Shown in pieces: positions 26,269-33,114 of a DNA stretch of 64,000 nucleotides. The DNA lies in IMG/VR virus record IMGVR_UViG_3300046328_000506, positions 62,001 to 126,000 of that record; one strand, written 5' to 3'. Position 1 is the first letter of the stretch. Every line of letters starts with the position of its first letter. Below the pieces are notes generated by a model. The model was not told where the DNA came from, did no database searches, and saw only the letters and a program-made list of their open reading frames with translations. The translations under genes were made by a program, and so were the position numbers. The DNA comes from a virus.

Positions 26269-26610
26269 ATGATAATAAATAAAATGTTAATGTATAATGC
26301 AGTAATTTGTAATAAATTACCGTTTGATTTTTTTAAGGATGTTGAGTGTGATTTTTCTACTGTTGATGGTAATAGAAAAATATTTTATGTAAAGAGGGCA
26401 TTGGGGGAAATTTTAAAAATAGATGTTACAGACTATAGTGTTAGCATTTATTATTCAAAAGTTTTAGAACGTGATGGAAATAGTAGTATTGCAAAAACAA
26501 TAGAGGAGAGTTTTACTTATGGCTCTAAAAATACCAATGAGCATTTTGATATATGGTGTAATCGTATTATTAATTCTGTAAGCACAATTCAAGAGAAAAT
26601 GTTTGTATAA
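26269..26610 (+). CDS. Hypothetical protein, last of the 24-26.6 kb operon
   Basis: Start set at 26269, just after the previous stop; an earlier ATG at 26224 lies inside that gene. 113 residues, alternating beta strands and a C-terminal helix, no motif. Confidence 0.45.
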   Translation: MIINKMLMYNAVICNKLPFDFFKDVECDFSTVDGNRKIFYVKRALGEILKIDVTDYSVSIYYSKVLERDGNSSIAKTIEESFTYGSKNTNEHFDIWCNRIINSVSTIQEKMFV

Positions 26611-26675
26611 AAACTTTTATATTTCAATTATAAGCTAAGATAATTTTAAACCTATATTGTATCAACTTAAAAAAG

Positions 26676-26717
26676 AAAGTGCCTTAAAACTCAATTGTGA
26701 AAGTTTTAAGGCACTTT
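26676..26717. terminator. Bidirectional terminator between converging genes
   Basis: A 16-bp perfect stem (AAAGTGCCTTAAAACT with AGTTTTAAGGCACTTT), 10-base loop, A-run before and T-run after. It separates the rightward operon from the leftward small genes and can act on both strands. Confidence 0.85.
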
Positions 26718-26732
26718 TTATTTGCTTGGTAT

Positions 26733-26897
26733 TTACTTTTTAATTTTATTAATATCATTTGTATCAACTTCTCTGTAACTAACATTCTCAAACTTTTTTG
26801 GAGAAGCTAATATGTTATCAAGTTCTTGTTTTGTAAGGATTTCCATTACAGTATTAGAACTGTACACATCTAAATAATTAACTAAGTATTTTTTCAT
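26733..26897 (-). CDS. Small hypothetical protein
   Basis: A 54-residue ORF (starts MKKYLVNYLD) on the minus strand, ending 16 bases from the terminator stem. Charged and probably helical. The spacing to the next gene upstream (13 bases) fits an operon. Confidence 0.5.
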   Translation of the reverse strand: MKKYLVNYLDVYSSNTVMEILTKQELDNILASPKKFENVSYREVDTNDINKIKK

Positions 26898-26910
26898 GTT
26901 CTCTAATTGT

Positions 26911-27141
26911 TTAAATTAAACTTGGTTTATAATCTACTCTTTTTCTATTATCTATTGGTATCACTTTGTAAAAGCCTTCAATTAATATATTGTGGGTTTC
27001 AAAATTCTTAATCATGTTTTCTAATCTTTCTCCAACATTTTCTCCAAAACAAGTGTAGTTCATATCTTCTGATATTAACTCTGCTCAATTAGAAGGTAAG
27101 TGAAAATAGATTATACAATCTTTATGTATTTTTGGTTTCAT
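26911..27141 (-). pseudogene. ORF of 76 codons broken by one in-frame TGA
   Basis: The reading frame from the ATG at 27141 to the TAA at 26911 is open apart from a TGA at codon 19 (27085-27087), in the context L-P-S-N-stop-A-E-L-I-S-E-D. Everything after the TGA has normal coding character and ends with a stop 13 bases before the next gene. TGG (Trp) would be a one-base change. This is a nonsense mutation, a sequencing error, or read-through; the other genes use TGA as a normal stop, so general recoding is unlikely. Confidence 0.55.
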
Positions 27142-27142
27142 T

Positions 27143-27343
27143 TTATTCTTCAATTAAATCTTCATAATTAACTATTAACTCTTTCAACTGCTCTTCTGTT
27201 AAACCTCTTTCTCTAAAACCTTCTAACATAGCTTTATTACAAAGTATTTTTGGGGAAGGAAGTTCTGGCGAAGTCTCTATCTTTTTATATAGACTTGCAA
27301 ATGCTTCCTTTAATGCTTTTTCTGATAATTCAAAGTTACTCAT
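27143..27343 (-). CDS. Small helical hypothetical protein
   Basis: Protein of 66 residues, helical, Glu/Leu/Lys-rich (E-L-S-E-K-A-L-K-E-A-F). Ends one base before the broken ORF downstream. No family recognised. Confidence 0.5.
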   Translation of the reverse strand: MSNFELSEKALKEAFASLYKKIETSPELPSPKILCNKAMLEGFRERGLTEEQLKELIVNYEDLIEE

Positions 27344-27453
27344 TTTATTTTTGTTATACTAACTTTTTGTACTGTGCAAATAATTATGCTATTTTCTTGT
27401 GTGGCTACGTTAAGGTATTTTTGGTACAGTGTGCGGTGGAGGAAACCATCTTG

Positions 27454-27966
27454 TTAATTTTCATACCCCTGCCTATACACTACATTGTTTGGAAATTTAG
27501 TTACCCTATTCCCTTGAAAAAAGAAATCTGGGTTTGTCCAGTATATCCCTTTAACTACTGATTGTTGTATTATACAATACCTTGTTAATTCTTTTATCGC
27601 ATTATGATATGTAGAGAGAGATTTAATTAAATTCTCATCCATATATCTTTTTGTATTTATCCACACAAAATCTTTATTTGAGTCTGCTTCATATATTAAC
27701 CACAAATATAACCTTTGTGATTTGTCAGATAGCCCATTTATAATTTGTCTGTGAATAGCTTTTGTATAAACTTTTGTAAATGGAGTATATTCCATCTCCA
27801 ATTGCTTGTTTATCAAATCCCCATCCTTGTCTTTATGATAAGTATCTTTCTGGGTAAACGTAGATACTGGTATTTGTAACCCACATACAAAAGGATTAAT
27901 ACCTAAATCCTTTTCTTCAAATAATGGTTTGTATACTCTTGATGATTCTTTCTTTCTCGCAGCCAT
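27454..27966 (-). CDS. RepL-like winged-helix replication initiator
   Basis: Protein of 170 residues. After a basic N-terminus (A-A-R-K-K-E-S-S-R-V-Y-K-P-L-F) it has the RepL-like series: a helical segment ending G-L-S-D-K-S-Q-R-L-Y-L-W-L-I-Y, a Y-H-N-A-I-K-E-L recognition helix, and a wing running into Y-W-T-N-P-D-F-F-F-Q-G-N-R. RepL proteins start replication of small plasmids and are found in Bacteroidota phages. The gene points away from a ~0.95 kb non-coding region, a likely origin, and has a consensus promoter. Confidence 0.65.
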   Translation of the reverse strand: MAARKKESSRVYKPLFEEKDLGINPFVCGLQIPVSTFTQKDTYHKDKDGDLINKQLEMEYTPFTKVYTKAIHRQIINGLSDKSQRLYLWLIYEADSNKDFVWINTKRYMDENLIKSLSTYHNAIKELTRYCIIQQSVVKGIYWTNPDFFFQGNRVTKFPNNVVYRQGYEN

Positions 27967-27985
27967 TGATTGTTCTAATTATTTA

Positions 27986-28017
27986 CAAAGATACGAAGAA
28001 TTTATTATAAATACAAA
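27986..28017 (-). promoter_or_regulatory. Promoter of the RepL-like gene
   Basis: Minus-strand TTTG (28014-28017), 20-base spacer, TATCTTTG (27986-27993), 19 bases before the ATG. Confidence 0.7.
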
Positions 28018-28713
28018 TAATTGTACTAATTATGTTTATTTGTATAATGTTTTTATTCTTGTAATATACAGTACAAAAAATTACTATGATAAAAATGATA
28101 TAACTTATTGATTGTTAGAGCTTTACAAGGATATTATGACAAACTCGTTTTAGCAGTAATATTAATTACTTTGTACCAAATCCAAGTATAGTTAAATAGT
28201 GGTATAACTACTGTGATACTCAATGAGTTACAGTGATTTTCTCTATGTAAAAAATTGTACTACTATTTTTATACCCCTCCCCCTTTTGAATTTAATATCT
28301 TTAACCGTTATAAATTTTTACACAGTACCTATATTAGTAATGATACCCCCTCACTTTTTAATGGGATTATAGTTTCTGATAATAAAATTGTATGTGTGTG
28401 TTCTAAGGGTGATACCATCTCATAATTGACCCTCCATCAAGAGCGTATTAGAAAATAGAATTGATATACTGTTTCCTATTGGGAACAGTCTATTGATTTT
28501 ATAAAAAAGAATAGCTTTACAGTAATGTAAAGTAACAGAATCAATTAAGCGGTGTTAGTTGCTTAATCTATTCTTATTCTAATGTGCATAGTAAGGCGTT
28601 ATCTTGCAAGGCTTAACACACTTGTAAGATATTAGGATAAGAATAAAAGGGTATCCCTTTTTTCTCTTTGCAGTGTTAAATAGTTTCCTTACAACTATTG
28701 CAAAGTTTTTTAA

Positions 28714-28786
28714 CTTGTATATGACAGATGCCTTTACGTGGCATACAAGATAAGTAATTACGAAAGTAATGAAACTAAATCTGTCA
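28714..28786 (+). ncRNA. H-type pseudoknot RNA element A
   Basis: Helix 1 pairs CTTGTAT (28714-28720) with ATACAAG (28743-28749). Helix 2 pairs TGACAGAT (28722-28729) with ATCTGTCA (28779-28786). The order 1-2-1'-2' is a pseudoknot. A GCC/GGC hairpin sits between, and ATTAC-GAAA-GTAAT (28757-28770) forms a GNRA-type tetraloop hairpin. It precedes the first rightward gene by ~165 bases; a leader regulator or free RNA is possible. Confidence 0.55.
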
Positions 28787-28835
28787 AAATTGGATTATTC
28801 CAATAGAGTTTAAGTCTTAACACGTTGTTTTGTCT

Positions 28836-28843
28836 TAACTTTG
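28836..28843 (+). promoter_or_regulatory. Possible -7 box of the first early gene
   Basis: TAACTTTG matches the TAnnTTTG box, 110 bases before the ATG at 28954. A matching TTTG is not at the right spacing, so the support is partial. Confidence 0.35.
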
Positions 28844-28953
28844 TTGTACTATTCTAATAACAGTTGTGTATGTTTTCTTTAATAGCATACAAAGGTTAAA
28901 TTGTGATATACCTATTAATCTACTCACACAAAAATACCATACCATTTATTTAT

Positions 28954-29433
28954 ATGAAATCATTAACAGAATTATTAGCAGAATTAGCAGCAGCACCAGC
29001 AAACAAAAAAGCAGCAATTCAGTTACAAATTGATGCCAAAAAAGCAAGTAGAACTAATAGCTTAACTGCCTATGCAGAAAAATATGTAACAAGTTCCTTG
29101 TTTTATGGTTCAAAAGAAGAGCAGGCAATTAATATGCAGGTTGTTTTCAATGATGATGATACTGTAAAAACAAAAGAAGTGCAGGCATCAGGCAACAAAA
29201 AAACACAACGTATCATTGCAATTAACATTGATACGGAAAAGGAAATCACTTTGCCGTCGTTATCTGAATTGAAAAAATTTAGCGGTGAATCTGAAAACTT
29301 TTGGAATCATTGCAATTATGGGCAACCGTTTGCTTTAAAGTTTACTACTATCAAAAGTGGTGAAGAGAATCCGTTGACTTCAGAAACCTATACAAGACCC
29401 ACTTTTGCTGTTAGTGAAATTACGTCTATGTAG
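28954..29433 (+). CDS. First rightward gene, unknown
   Basis: Start chosen at 28954 (M-K-S-L-T-E-L-L), since the earlier in-frame ATG at 28903 adds a poorly coding leader. 159 residues: an Ala/Lys-rich helical N-terminus (~40 residues) then a beta-rich part with K-T-Q-R-I-I-A-I-N-I-D strands. Higher GC and A-rich codon choice suggest strong expression. A single-strand DNA-binding-type role fits the position and fold hints but is not supported by a motif. Confidence 0.55.
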   Translation: MKSLTELLAELAAAPANKKAAIQLQIDAKKASRTNSLTAYAEKYVTSSLFYGSKEEQAINMQVVFNDDDTVKTKEVQASGNKKTQRIIAINIDTEKEITLPSLSELKKFSGESENFWNHCNYGQPFALKFTTIKSGEENPLTSETYTRPTFAVSEITSM

Positions 29434-29441
29434 TAAGTCTT

Positions 29442-29486
29442 ATACATACCTTGTATATTTCTATATATAAGGTATGTATTTTTTTT
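29442..29486 (+). terminator. Intrinsic terminator
   Basis: 11-bp perfect stem (ATACATACCTT 29442-29452 with AAGGTATGTAT 29469-29479) followed by eight T, directly after the stop of the preceding gene. Confidence 0.85.
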
Positions 29487-29519
29487 AATTGATTTTTTCA
29501 CACTTTAATTTTTACTTTT

Positions 29520-29705
29520 ATGAAGTGTACTATTTTATTTTTTGCAGGTATTGACAAAGAAACAAGGGAATATACCAAAGAATCTTATGTTTGTGATTTT
29601 CCTTTAAAATTTGGATTTGGTTCTTTTAACGAGGATAGCATTATTAAAAATATACCTAAAAAGATATTTGTCAAAGATATTATATCTATTGACTTAATAG
29701 ATTAA
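29520..29705 (+). CDS. Small hypothetical protein
   Basis: Protein of 61 residues with beta-strand character and acidic patches. Stands alone between two terminators. Unknown. Confidence 0.5.
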   Translation: MKCTILFFAGIDKETREYTKESYVCDFPLKFGFGSFNEDSIIKNIPKKIFVKDIISIDLID

Positions 29706-29706
29706 T

Positions 29707-29743
29707 AAAGAATATTGAGAATGTTAGAGTTCTCTATTCTTTT
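29707..29743 (+). terminator. Intrinsic terminator
   Basis: GAATA-tt-GAGAA pairs with TTCTC-TATTC (29710-29739), followed by TTTTAAAA. It ends the single-gene unit before it. Confidence 0.6.
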
Positions 29744-29964
29744 AAAATATAAAATACCTTGACTCAGTCATTTCAAACATTTTTACTATTCAACAGTAAA
29801 ACGTGTAAGAAAATATAACGGTGTCGTCATAGGTGTTTGTGTCTATTTTTAGTCTACTCTAACAAATAATTTAGGCTTGTCTAAACTTTTGTTTTGGTTT
29901 ATCTAATCTTTTTCTTATTAAATACCTTGACACAGGGAAATCTCACATTTAATCATTTAAAAAC

Positions 29965-30171
29965 ATGTTAGTTATATATAGAGGAATACTTTCTTTTGCT
30001 GATTTAAGAGAATTAAGCAAAGAGTCTGACATCTCCAACAGACAATACTTGATAAAAGTAATTGGGGAAACTATGGAAACATTTTTTGTTACCAAAGAAG
30101 ATTACGAATCATTTCGTAGTGGACTCTCTACATCTGATAGAGGTACATATTGGTTTGAGATGGGATATTAG
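29965..30171 (+). CDS. Small hypothetical protein
   Basis: Protein of 68 residues. Upstream (29744-29964) I see no gene. That space holds two related phrases, ATACCTTGACTCAG (near 29755) and ATACCTTGACACAG (near 29922), the second 30 bases before this ATG, and a TTTTACT/AGTAAAA hairpin. The repeated phrase could be a phage regulator site. Confidence 0.45.
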   Translation: MLVIYRGILSFADLRELSKESDISNRQYLIKVIGETMETFFVTKEDYESFRSGLSTSDRGTYWFEMGY

Positions 30172-30174
30172 TTT

Positions 30175-30273
30175 AGGTGTTCTTAAAACACCTCTGTCGT
30201 TTATATGCACTATGGAGTATCTTACTAACGTAAGATACGTGTATAAACCTGATGAAATAAGTATCTAACGACA
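30175..30273 (+). ncRNA. Structured RNA after 30171
   Basis: Helices: AGGTGTT/AACACCT (30175-30193), TGTCGTT/AACGACA (30195-30201 with 30267-30273) enclosing a perfect 9-bp stem with a TAAC loop (GTATCTTAC, 30217-30225, with GTAAGATAC, 30230-30238). This is too elaborate for a terminator and lacks a T-run; a leader RNA for the gene at 30350 or an independent RNA. Confidence 0.5.
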
Positions 30274-30349
30274 CTTAGGGGATAACCCGAAACAGTAACC
30301 ATAAATTTTCTTAATTTTACATTTTCAAATACTAAATAATATAAATATC

Positions 30350-30562
30350 ATGGAAGAAACATTAGTAATAAATGGTATAACTTATGGAGAAGTTGTATCG
30401 GAGTTTACAGCGTTAAGCAAATATACTGGCGAATCAATTTCTGTTGAAGGTGTTGAATTTAATCAGTACGAAAATGGGAAAATTGAAACTCCTATTGGCT
30501 ACGACACTATTGATGGTGAAGATTGCACTATTTGGGGTAGTCGTTATCCTGTATCATTGTAA
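30350..30562 (+). CDS. Small acidic hypothetical protein
   Basis: Protein of 70 residues, acidic, with Gly-rich turns and probable beta structure. No family. Confidence 0.45.
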   Translation: MEETLVINGITYGEVVSEFTALSKYTGESISVEGVEFNQYENGKIETPIGYDTIDGEDCTIWGSRYPVSL

Positions 30563-30586
30563 AGGCAAATTTTAACTTAGAAAAAT

Positions 30587-30799
30587 ATGACACAAGAAGT
30601 ATTTATTGACGAACAAGGGAATGTGATTCTTAATAGAGAAACATTTGAACCAAAGCCAAACGAGAAATTTGGCAATCCATATCGTGAAAATGGGGAATTG
30701 CACGTATCTTTTACTTTTGAAGGAGGGCATGATTATCCTATGTTTTATTCTTCAATAGAAGAGCTTAGTGCCATCAAACAATGGTATTGGGAAAGCTAA
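30587..30799 (+). CDS. Small acidic hypothetical protein
   Basis: Protein of 70 residues, acidic, with a F-T-F-E-G-G-H-D-Y segment. Unknown function. Confidence 0.45.
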   Translation: MTQEVFIDEQGNVILNRETFEPKPNEKFGNPYRENGELHVSFTFEGGHDYPMFYSSIEELSAIKQWYWES

Positions 30800-30809
30800 A
30801 TAAAACTTA

Positions 30810-30871
30810 AACTTGCAAATTTATATTAGATTATTCTTCTTTTAGAACTATCTATTGTATATTTGCAAGTT
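30810..30871 (+). repeat. 11-bp inverted repeat with 40-base loop
   Basis: AACTTGCAAAT (30810-30820) and ATTTGCAAGTT (30861-30871), perfect. The second arm contains a TATATTTG -7-like box (30858-30865). It lies upstream of the ATG at 30923. Similar long-loop perfect stems of unrelated sequence occur at 39647 and 43756. Confidence 0.55.
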
Positions 30872-30922
30872 GATTTTAACTTAAAAGACGAACTCGTTAC
30901 GTCATTAAAGAAGCGAGATAAA

Positions 30923-31162
30923 ATGCCATTATTTTCAAGCCAAGTAATTGGCTATTTTAACAATGAGTACGGGAGTGCTTATTGTGATATTTACTGCTCA
31001 GATAATTTGTCAGAGCAACAAATGGAAGAGATTCATCAGAATCATCTTCAAAACGGTGATGTGTATCGCCAATGTACTTTTATGAGTCTTGTAGAGGCTC
31101 GTAAAATGTGGAAAGAAAATCCACAGTACATAGAACTATTTGAATCCTTTTGGGAAAAATAG
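30923..31162 (+). CDS. Hypothetical protein
   Basis: Start at the ATG at 30923 preferred over TTG at 30863, which lies inside the inverted repeat. 79 residues with two Cys-containing strands and a C-terminal helical part with several Trp/Met. Unknown. Confidence 0.45.
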   Translation: MPLFSSQVIGYFNNEYGSAYCDIYCSDNLSEQQMEEIHQNHLQNGDVYRQCTFMSLVEARKMWKENPQYIELFESFWEK

Positions 31163-31590
31163 TGTACACTGATAGGGGAAATAAACTCCTTAATCAATAG
31201 TAGAGTTGGGTAATCGCATGATTATTTAAACTATTGAGGATTGAACAACAATTCTATTTTTTGTATGTTTTTAAAAACATAATCCTGTTTGAGCAGGGAT
31301 ACCATAGAGTATCAAAGGTGATTAGGCTCAAATTTCGTCACAGTGCCAGTTGAGAAGGTTCTTAATCAACCTTCTCAAGAAATCGTGTGTCATCACACGG
31401 AAGATTGGGGAAACCCATTAGGAGGAGTGGAACCTTGTGATGAGCAAGGAAACTCTATAACAACTCCATTGATAGATGAAAATCTTCTGTGGATAGTTGT
31501 AGAAGACTAATAATCTTCTAACGTAAGACGACCACGAAACGGTTGAAAGAGTAGTAACTCTCCTGAATAAAAGCAGGGTATAGTAAAAAA

Positions 31591-31790
31591 GATTTCATAG
31601 CTCAATTGGTCAGAGCATTTTAAAATAAACAACAGCTTTTTTTATAAGTGAAGATAGTAACTTATAATTTAAACGTAGTTGTTGAAGTGATTAAAAGATA
31701 ATAAAAGCCCAGCAGAATGGGAAGAAACGAAAACTTTTAATCAGTTGTTTATTTTTAAAAAGGTTTCAGGTTCAAGTCCTGATGATTTCA
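31591..31790 (+). ncRNA. tRNA-like domain with a giant anticodon arm
   Basis: D-arm GCTC-AATTGGTCA-GAGC, one base, stem TTTTA/TAAAA (31618-31622 with 31756-31760), a 5-base variable loop, T-arm TCAGG-TTCAAGT-CCTGA (31766-31782) and a 7-base acceptor strand (31783-31789) plus A. The acceptor pairs GATTTCA with TGATTTC with two U-U mismatches. Instead of an anticodon loop, the anticodon stem continues as an 11-bp helix (31623-31633 with 31744-31754) and a junction with TTATAAGT/ACTTATAA and GATTAAAAG/CTTTTAATC (the last enclosing CCC/GGG). Too short for a standard group I intron; not a tmRNA because the D-arm is intact. Confidence 0.6.
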
Positions 31791-32385
31791 CGAACTCGAA
31801 TATATTGTTAATGGCATCTGGACTCCGAAGTAGGCTATGTTGTGAGACATAGAAAAAAAGGGCTAACAGAAATAATGTTCTAACAATACAACGAAGCATC
31901 TGTGTAGAAGTACAATACATAGGTAATCATAGCTTCCATATAACCGTTTTAAAGTGTGTTGGGTTATAGAATACTAATAGACTATACAATGTCTATTGAA
32001 TATCGGCTCGAAAGAGACCATATAAAGTTTGAAGTAAAAGTTTCGTTGGCTCAAATGAATACTGCTAAGAGTTGAAAACGCAGAGACGAAACAATATTTT
32101 ATTTCAAATGGTGGCAGCAGTCAGAAATGATTGCCTCAATTATATTATTACAACAACCTTATGTTAAGTTAAAAGGTAAAAGACGGTTCAGGTTTAAACC
32201 GATACCTTGTTGTAATAAGATAAAAGAGTAGTAACTGTTAGTAATAACAGACTTCATCAGACGTGATGACTTGGAGAGCAAACTAAGGTTCGTGTATCTC
32301 TTTACGTTGTGCAGACCCGAAAGGGTAATAAACAAATGGTCAATAATAAGGGAAATTTCTCTTTAAAGTAAAATTATGTAAAGTA

Positions 32386-32452
32386 ATATATGTGTTGTTA
32401 TAGCAACAGTGAGTAATCACAAACATATATGAAATCATAAGCTGCTATAACA
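32386..32452 (+). ncRNA. H-type pseudoknot RNA element B
   Basis: ATATATGT (32386-32393) pairs with ACATATAT (32423-32430); TGTTATAGCA (32396-32405) pairs with TGCTATAACA (32443-32452); GTGA-gtaa-TCAC lies between. Order 1-2-hairpin-1'-2', the same plan as element A at 28714 with different bases. It forms the 3' end of the giant RNA region, about 75 bases before the Csx20-like gene. Confidence 0.6.
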
Positions 32453-32526
32453 GAACTTTAAATAGAAAAGGAGTATCGAATACTTCATTGACCGCATTTT
32501 TTTAAATTAATTAAAACTCATATACG

Positions 32527-33114
32527 ATGAAAACTACTCTTTTCGTGGCATTTAGCCACACTCTTACTCAAAGCCAAATTGACGGCTTTCAAAGTCAATT
32601 TTCTACTCAAACTGTTATCAGAGAATTTTCTGATAATGGTGGTATTCCCACTGGTGACGGTGGAGAAGCGTTTACTGAATTTGTTGATTTCAGTATTGTA
32701 AGTCTTGGTGAAGTTGCACCAGAATTACAAGCTCAAATGAGCCAAATTCCTGCAAGAGCTACTTTACAAGAAGTTCAAGAGCTTGCGAAAAGCATTGTAG
32801 CTGAAGCAATCAAAGCTGGTGCAACACATTTTTTCTGTGTTGGTGAACCTACTCTTACAATGTGGGCTAACTTATTGATAGAAAGAAAGATGGTGTCAGC
32901 AAGACTCACTTACTATGTGTCAGAAGATGGTACAGAAGTAGGGTGGGGTAAAACTTCATCTGTTTTTGTAGAGGATAGATACAAAGTCGAACATCCTCAA
33001 ATTACTTGTATTCAATCAACCACTGAACGTCAATCAGTTGAGGAAACTCAACCTGACGGAAGTGTTTTAAAAAAGGCTATCTTCAACCACGTAATGTGGC
33101 GAGAAATGTTTTAG
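32527..33114 (+). CDS. Csx20-like CARF/ring-nuclease candidate
   Basis: Protein of 195 residues. The N-terminus (T-L-F-V-A-F-S-H11-T-L-T-x-x-Q), a middle P-E-L-Q-x-x-x-x-x-I-P helix region, the strand-loop A-T-H-F-F-C-V-G106-E-P-T-L-T-M-W-A, and the end T-x-R168-x-x-x-E-x-x-x-D-G-S-V-x-K-x-x-x-F-x-H188-V-x-W-R192 follow the pattern I remember for Csx20, a type III CRISPR-associated Rossmann-fold protein tied to cyclic oligoadenylate turnover. An insert of ~35 residues (130-165) is extra. If right, a lone phage copy would act against host type III CRISPR signalling. Codon use is richer in GC than in the neighbours, suggesting high expression or recent arrival. Confidence 0.5.
   Translation: MKTTLFVAFSHTLTQSQIDGFQSQFSTQTVIREFSDNGGIPTGDGGEAFTEFVDFSIVSLGEVAPELQAQMSQIPARATLQEVQELAKSIVAEAIKAGATHFFCVGEPTLTMWANLLIERKMVSARLTYYVSEDGTEVGWGKTSSVFVEDRYKVEHPQITCIQSTTERQSVEETQPDGSVLKKAIFNHVMWREMF

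Larger units (their letters stand above)
27994..28953. other. Non-coding origin/control region candidate
   Basis: About 950 bases without a credible ORF, between the leftward RepL-like gene and the first rightward gene. It holds many perfect or near-perfect inverted repeats: ACTGTTTCC/GGGAACAGT (near 28468-28492), ATTAAGC/GCTTAAT (near 28542-28565), a long imperfect pair TTCTTATTCTAAT ... ATTAGGATAAGAA enclosing ATCTTGCAAG/CTTGTAAGAT (about 28570-28650), an AAAAGGG/CCCTTTT hairpin at about 28657-28672, and a pseudoknot at 28714-28786. C-rich and T-rich tracts occur near 28270-28350. Iterons were looked for and not found. Divergence point plus initiator gene make an origin plausible; RNA products are also likely. 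Confidence 0.5.
31170..32520 (+). ncRNA. Giant structured RNA region (~1.35 kb)
   Basis: No ORF of note on either strand, but perfect helices follow each other through the whole stretch. Examples: TAATC-GCAT-GATTA (~31211-31224); TTTGAGC/GCTCAAA enclosing GATAC/GTATC (~31289-31332); an 11-bp stem 31350-31360 with 31368-31378; CGTGTG-TCAT-CACACG (31384-31399); TGGG-GAAA-CCCA (~31406-31417); CCTTG/CAAGG; TAGAAGA/TCTTCTA; AGAGT-AGTA-ACTCT; CTATGT/ACATAG; a 12+7 bp compound helix (32028-32046 with 32086-32108); a 12-bp stem 32145-32156 with 32207-32218; and a terminal pseudoknot (32386-32452). AAAGAGTAGTAACT occurs twice (31546, 32223). Size, density and an embedded tRNA-like domain recall GOLLD/ROOL RNAs, but homology cannot be judged here. 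Boundaries are approximate. Confidence 0.7.

Noticed and set aside
26911-27141. Genome-wide TGA-to-Trp or TAG recoding
   Set aside because: Many genes end in TGA within ATGA overlaps and some end in TAG; no suppressor tRNA is seen.
27250-27561. 103-codon plus-strand ORF
   Set aside because: Antisense to two minus-strand genes, hydrophobic low-complexity product.
27994-28953. CRISPR array or iteron array
   Set aside because: No regularly spaced direct repeats; the repeats seen are inverted and differ from each other.
31623-31754. Group I intron inside a tRNA anticodon loop
   Set aside because: About 130 bases is too short for a complete group I core and I cannot find a clear P3/P7 guanosine-binding core; kept as a check to run.
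31591-31790. tmRNA
   Set aside because: A normal D-arm is present, no Ala-type acceptor G-U and no convincing tag reading frame with resume codon.
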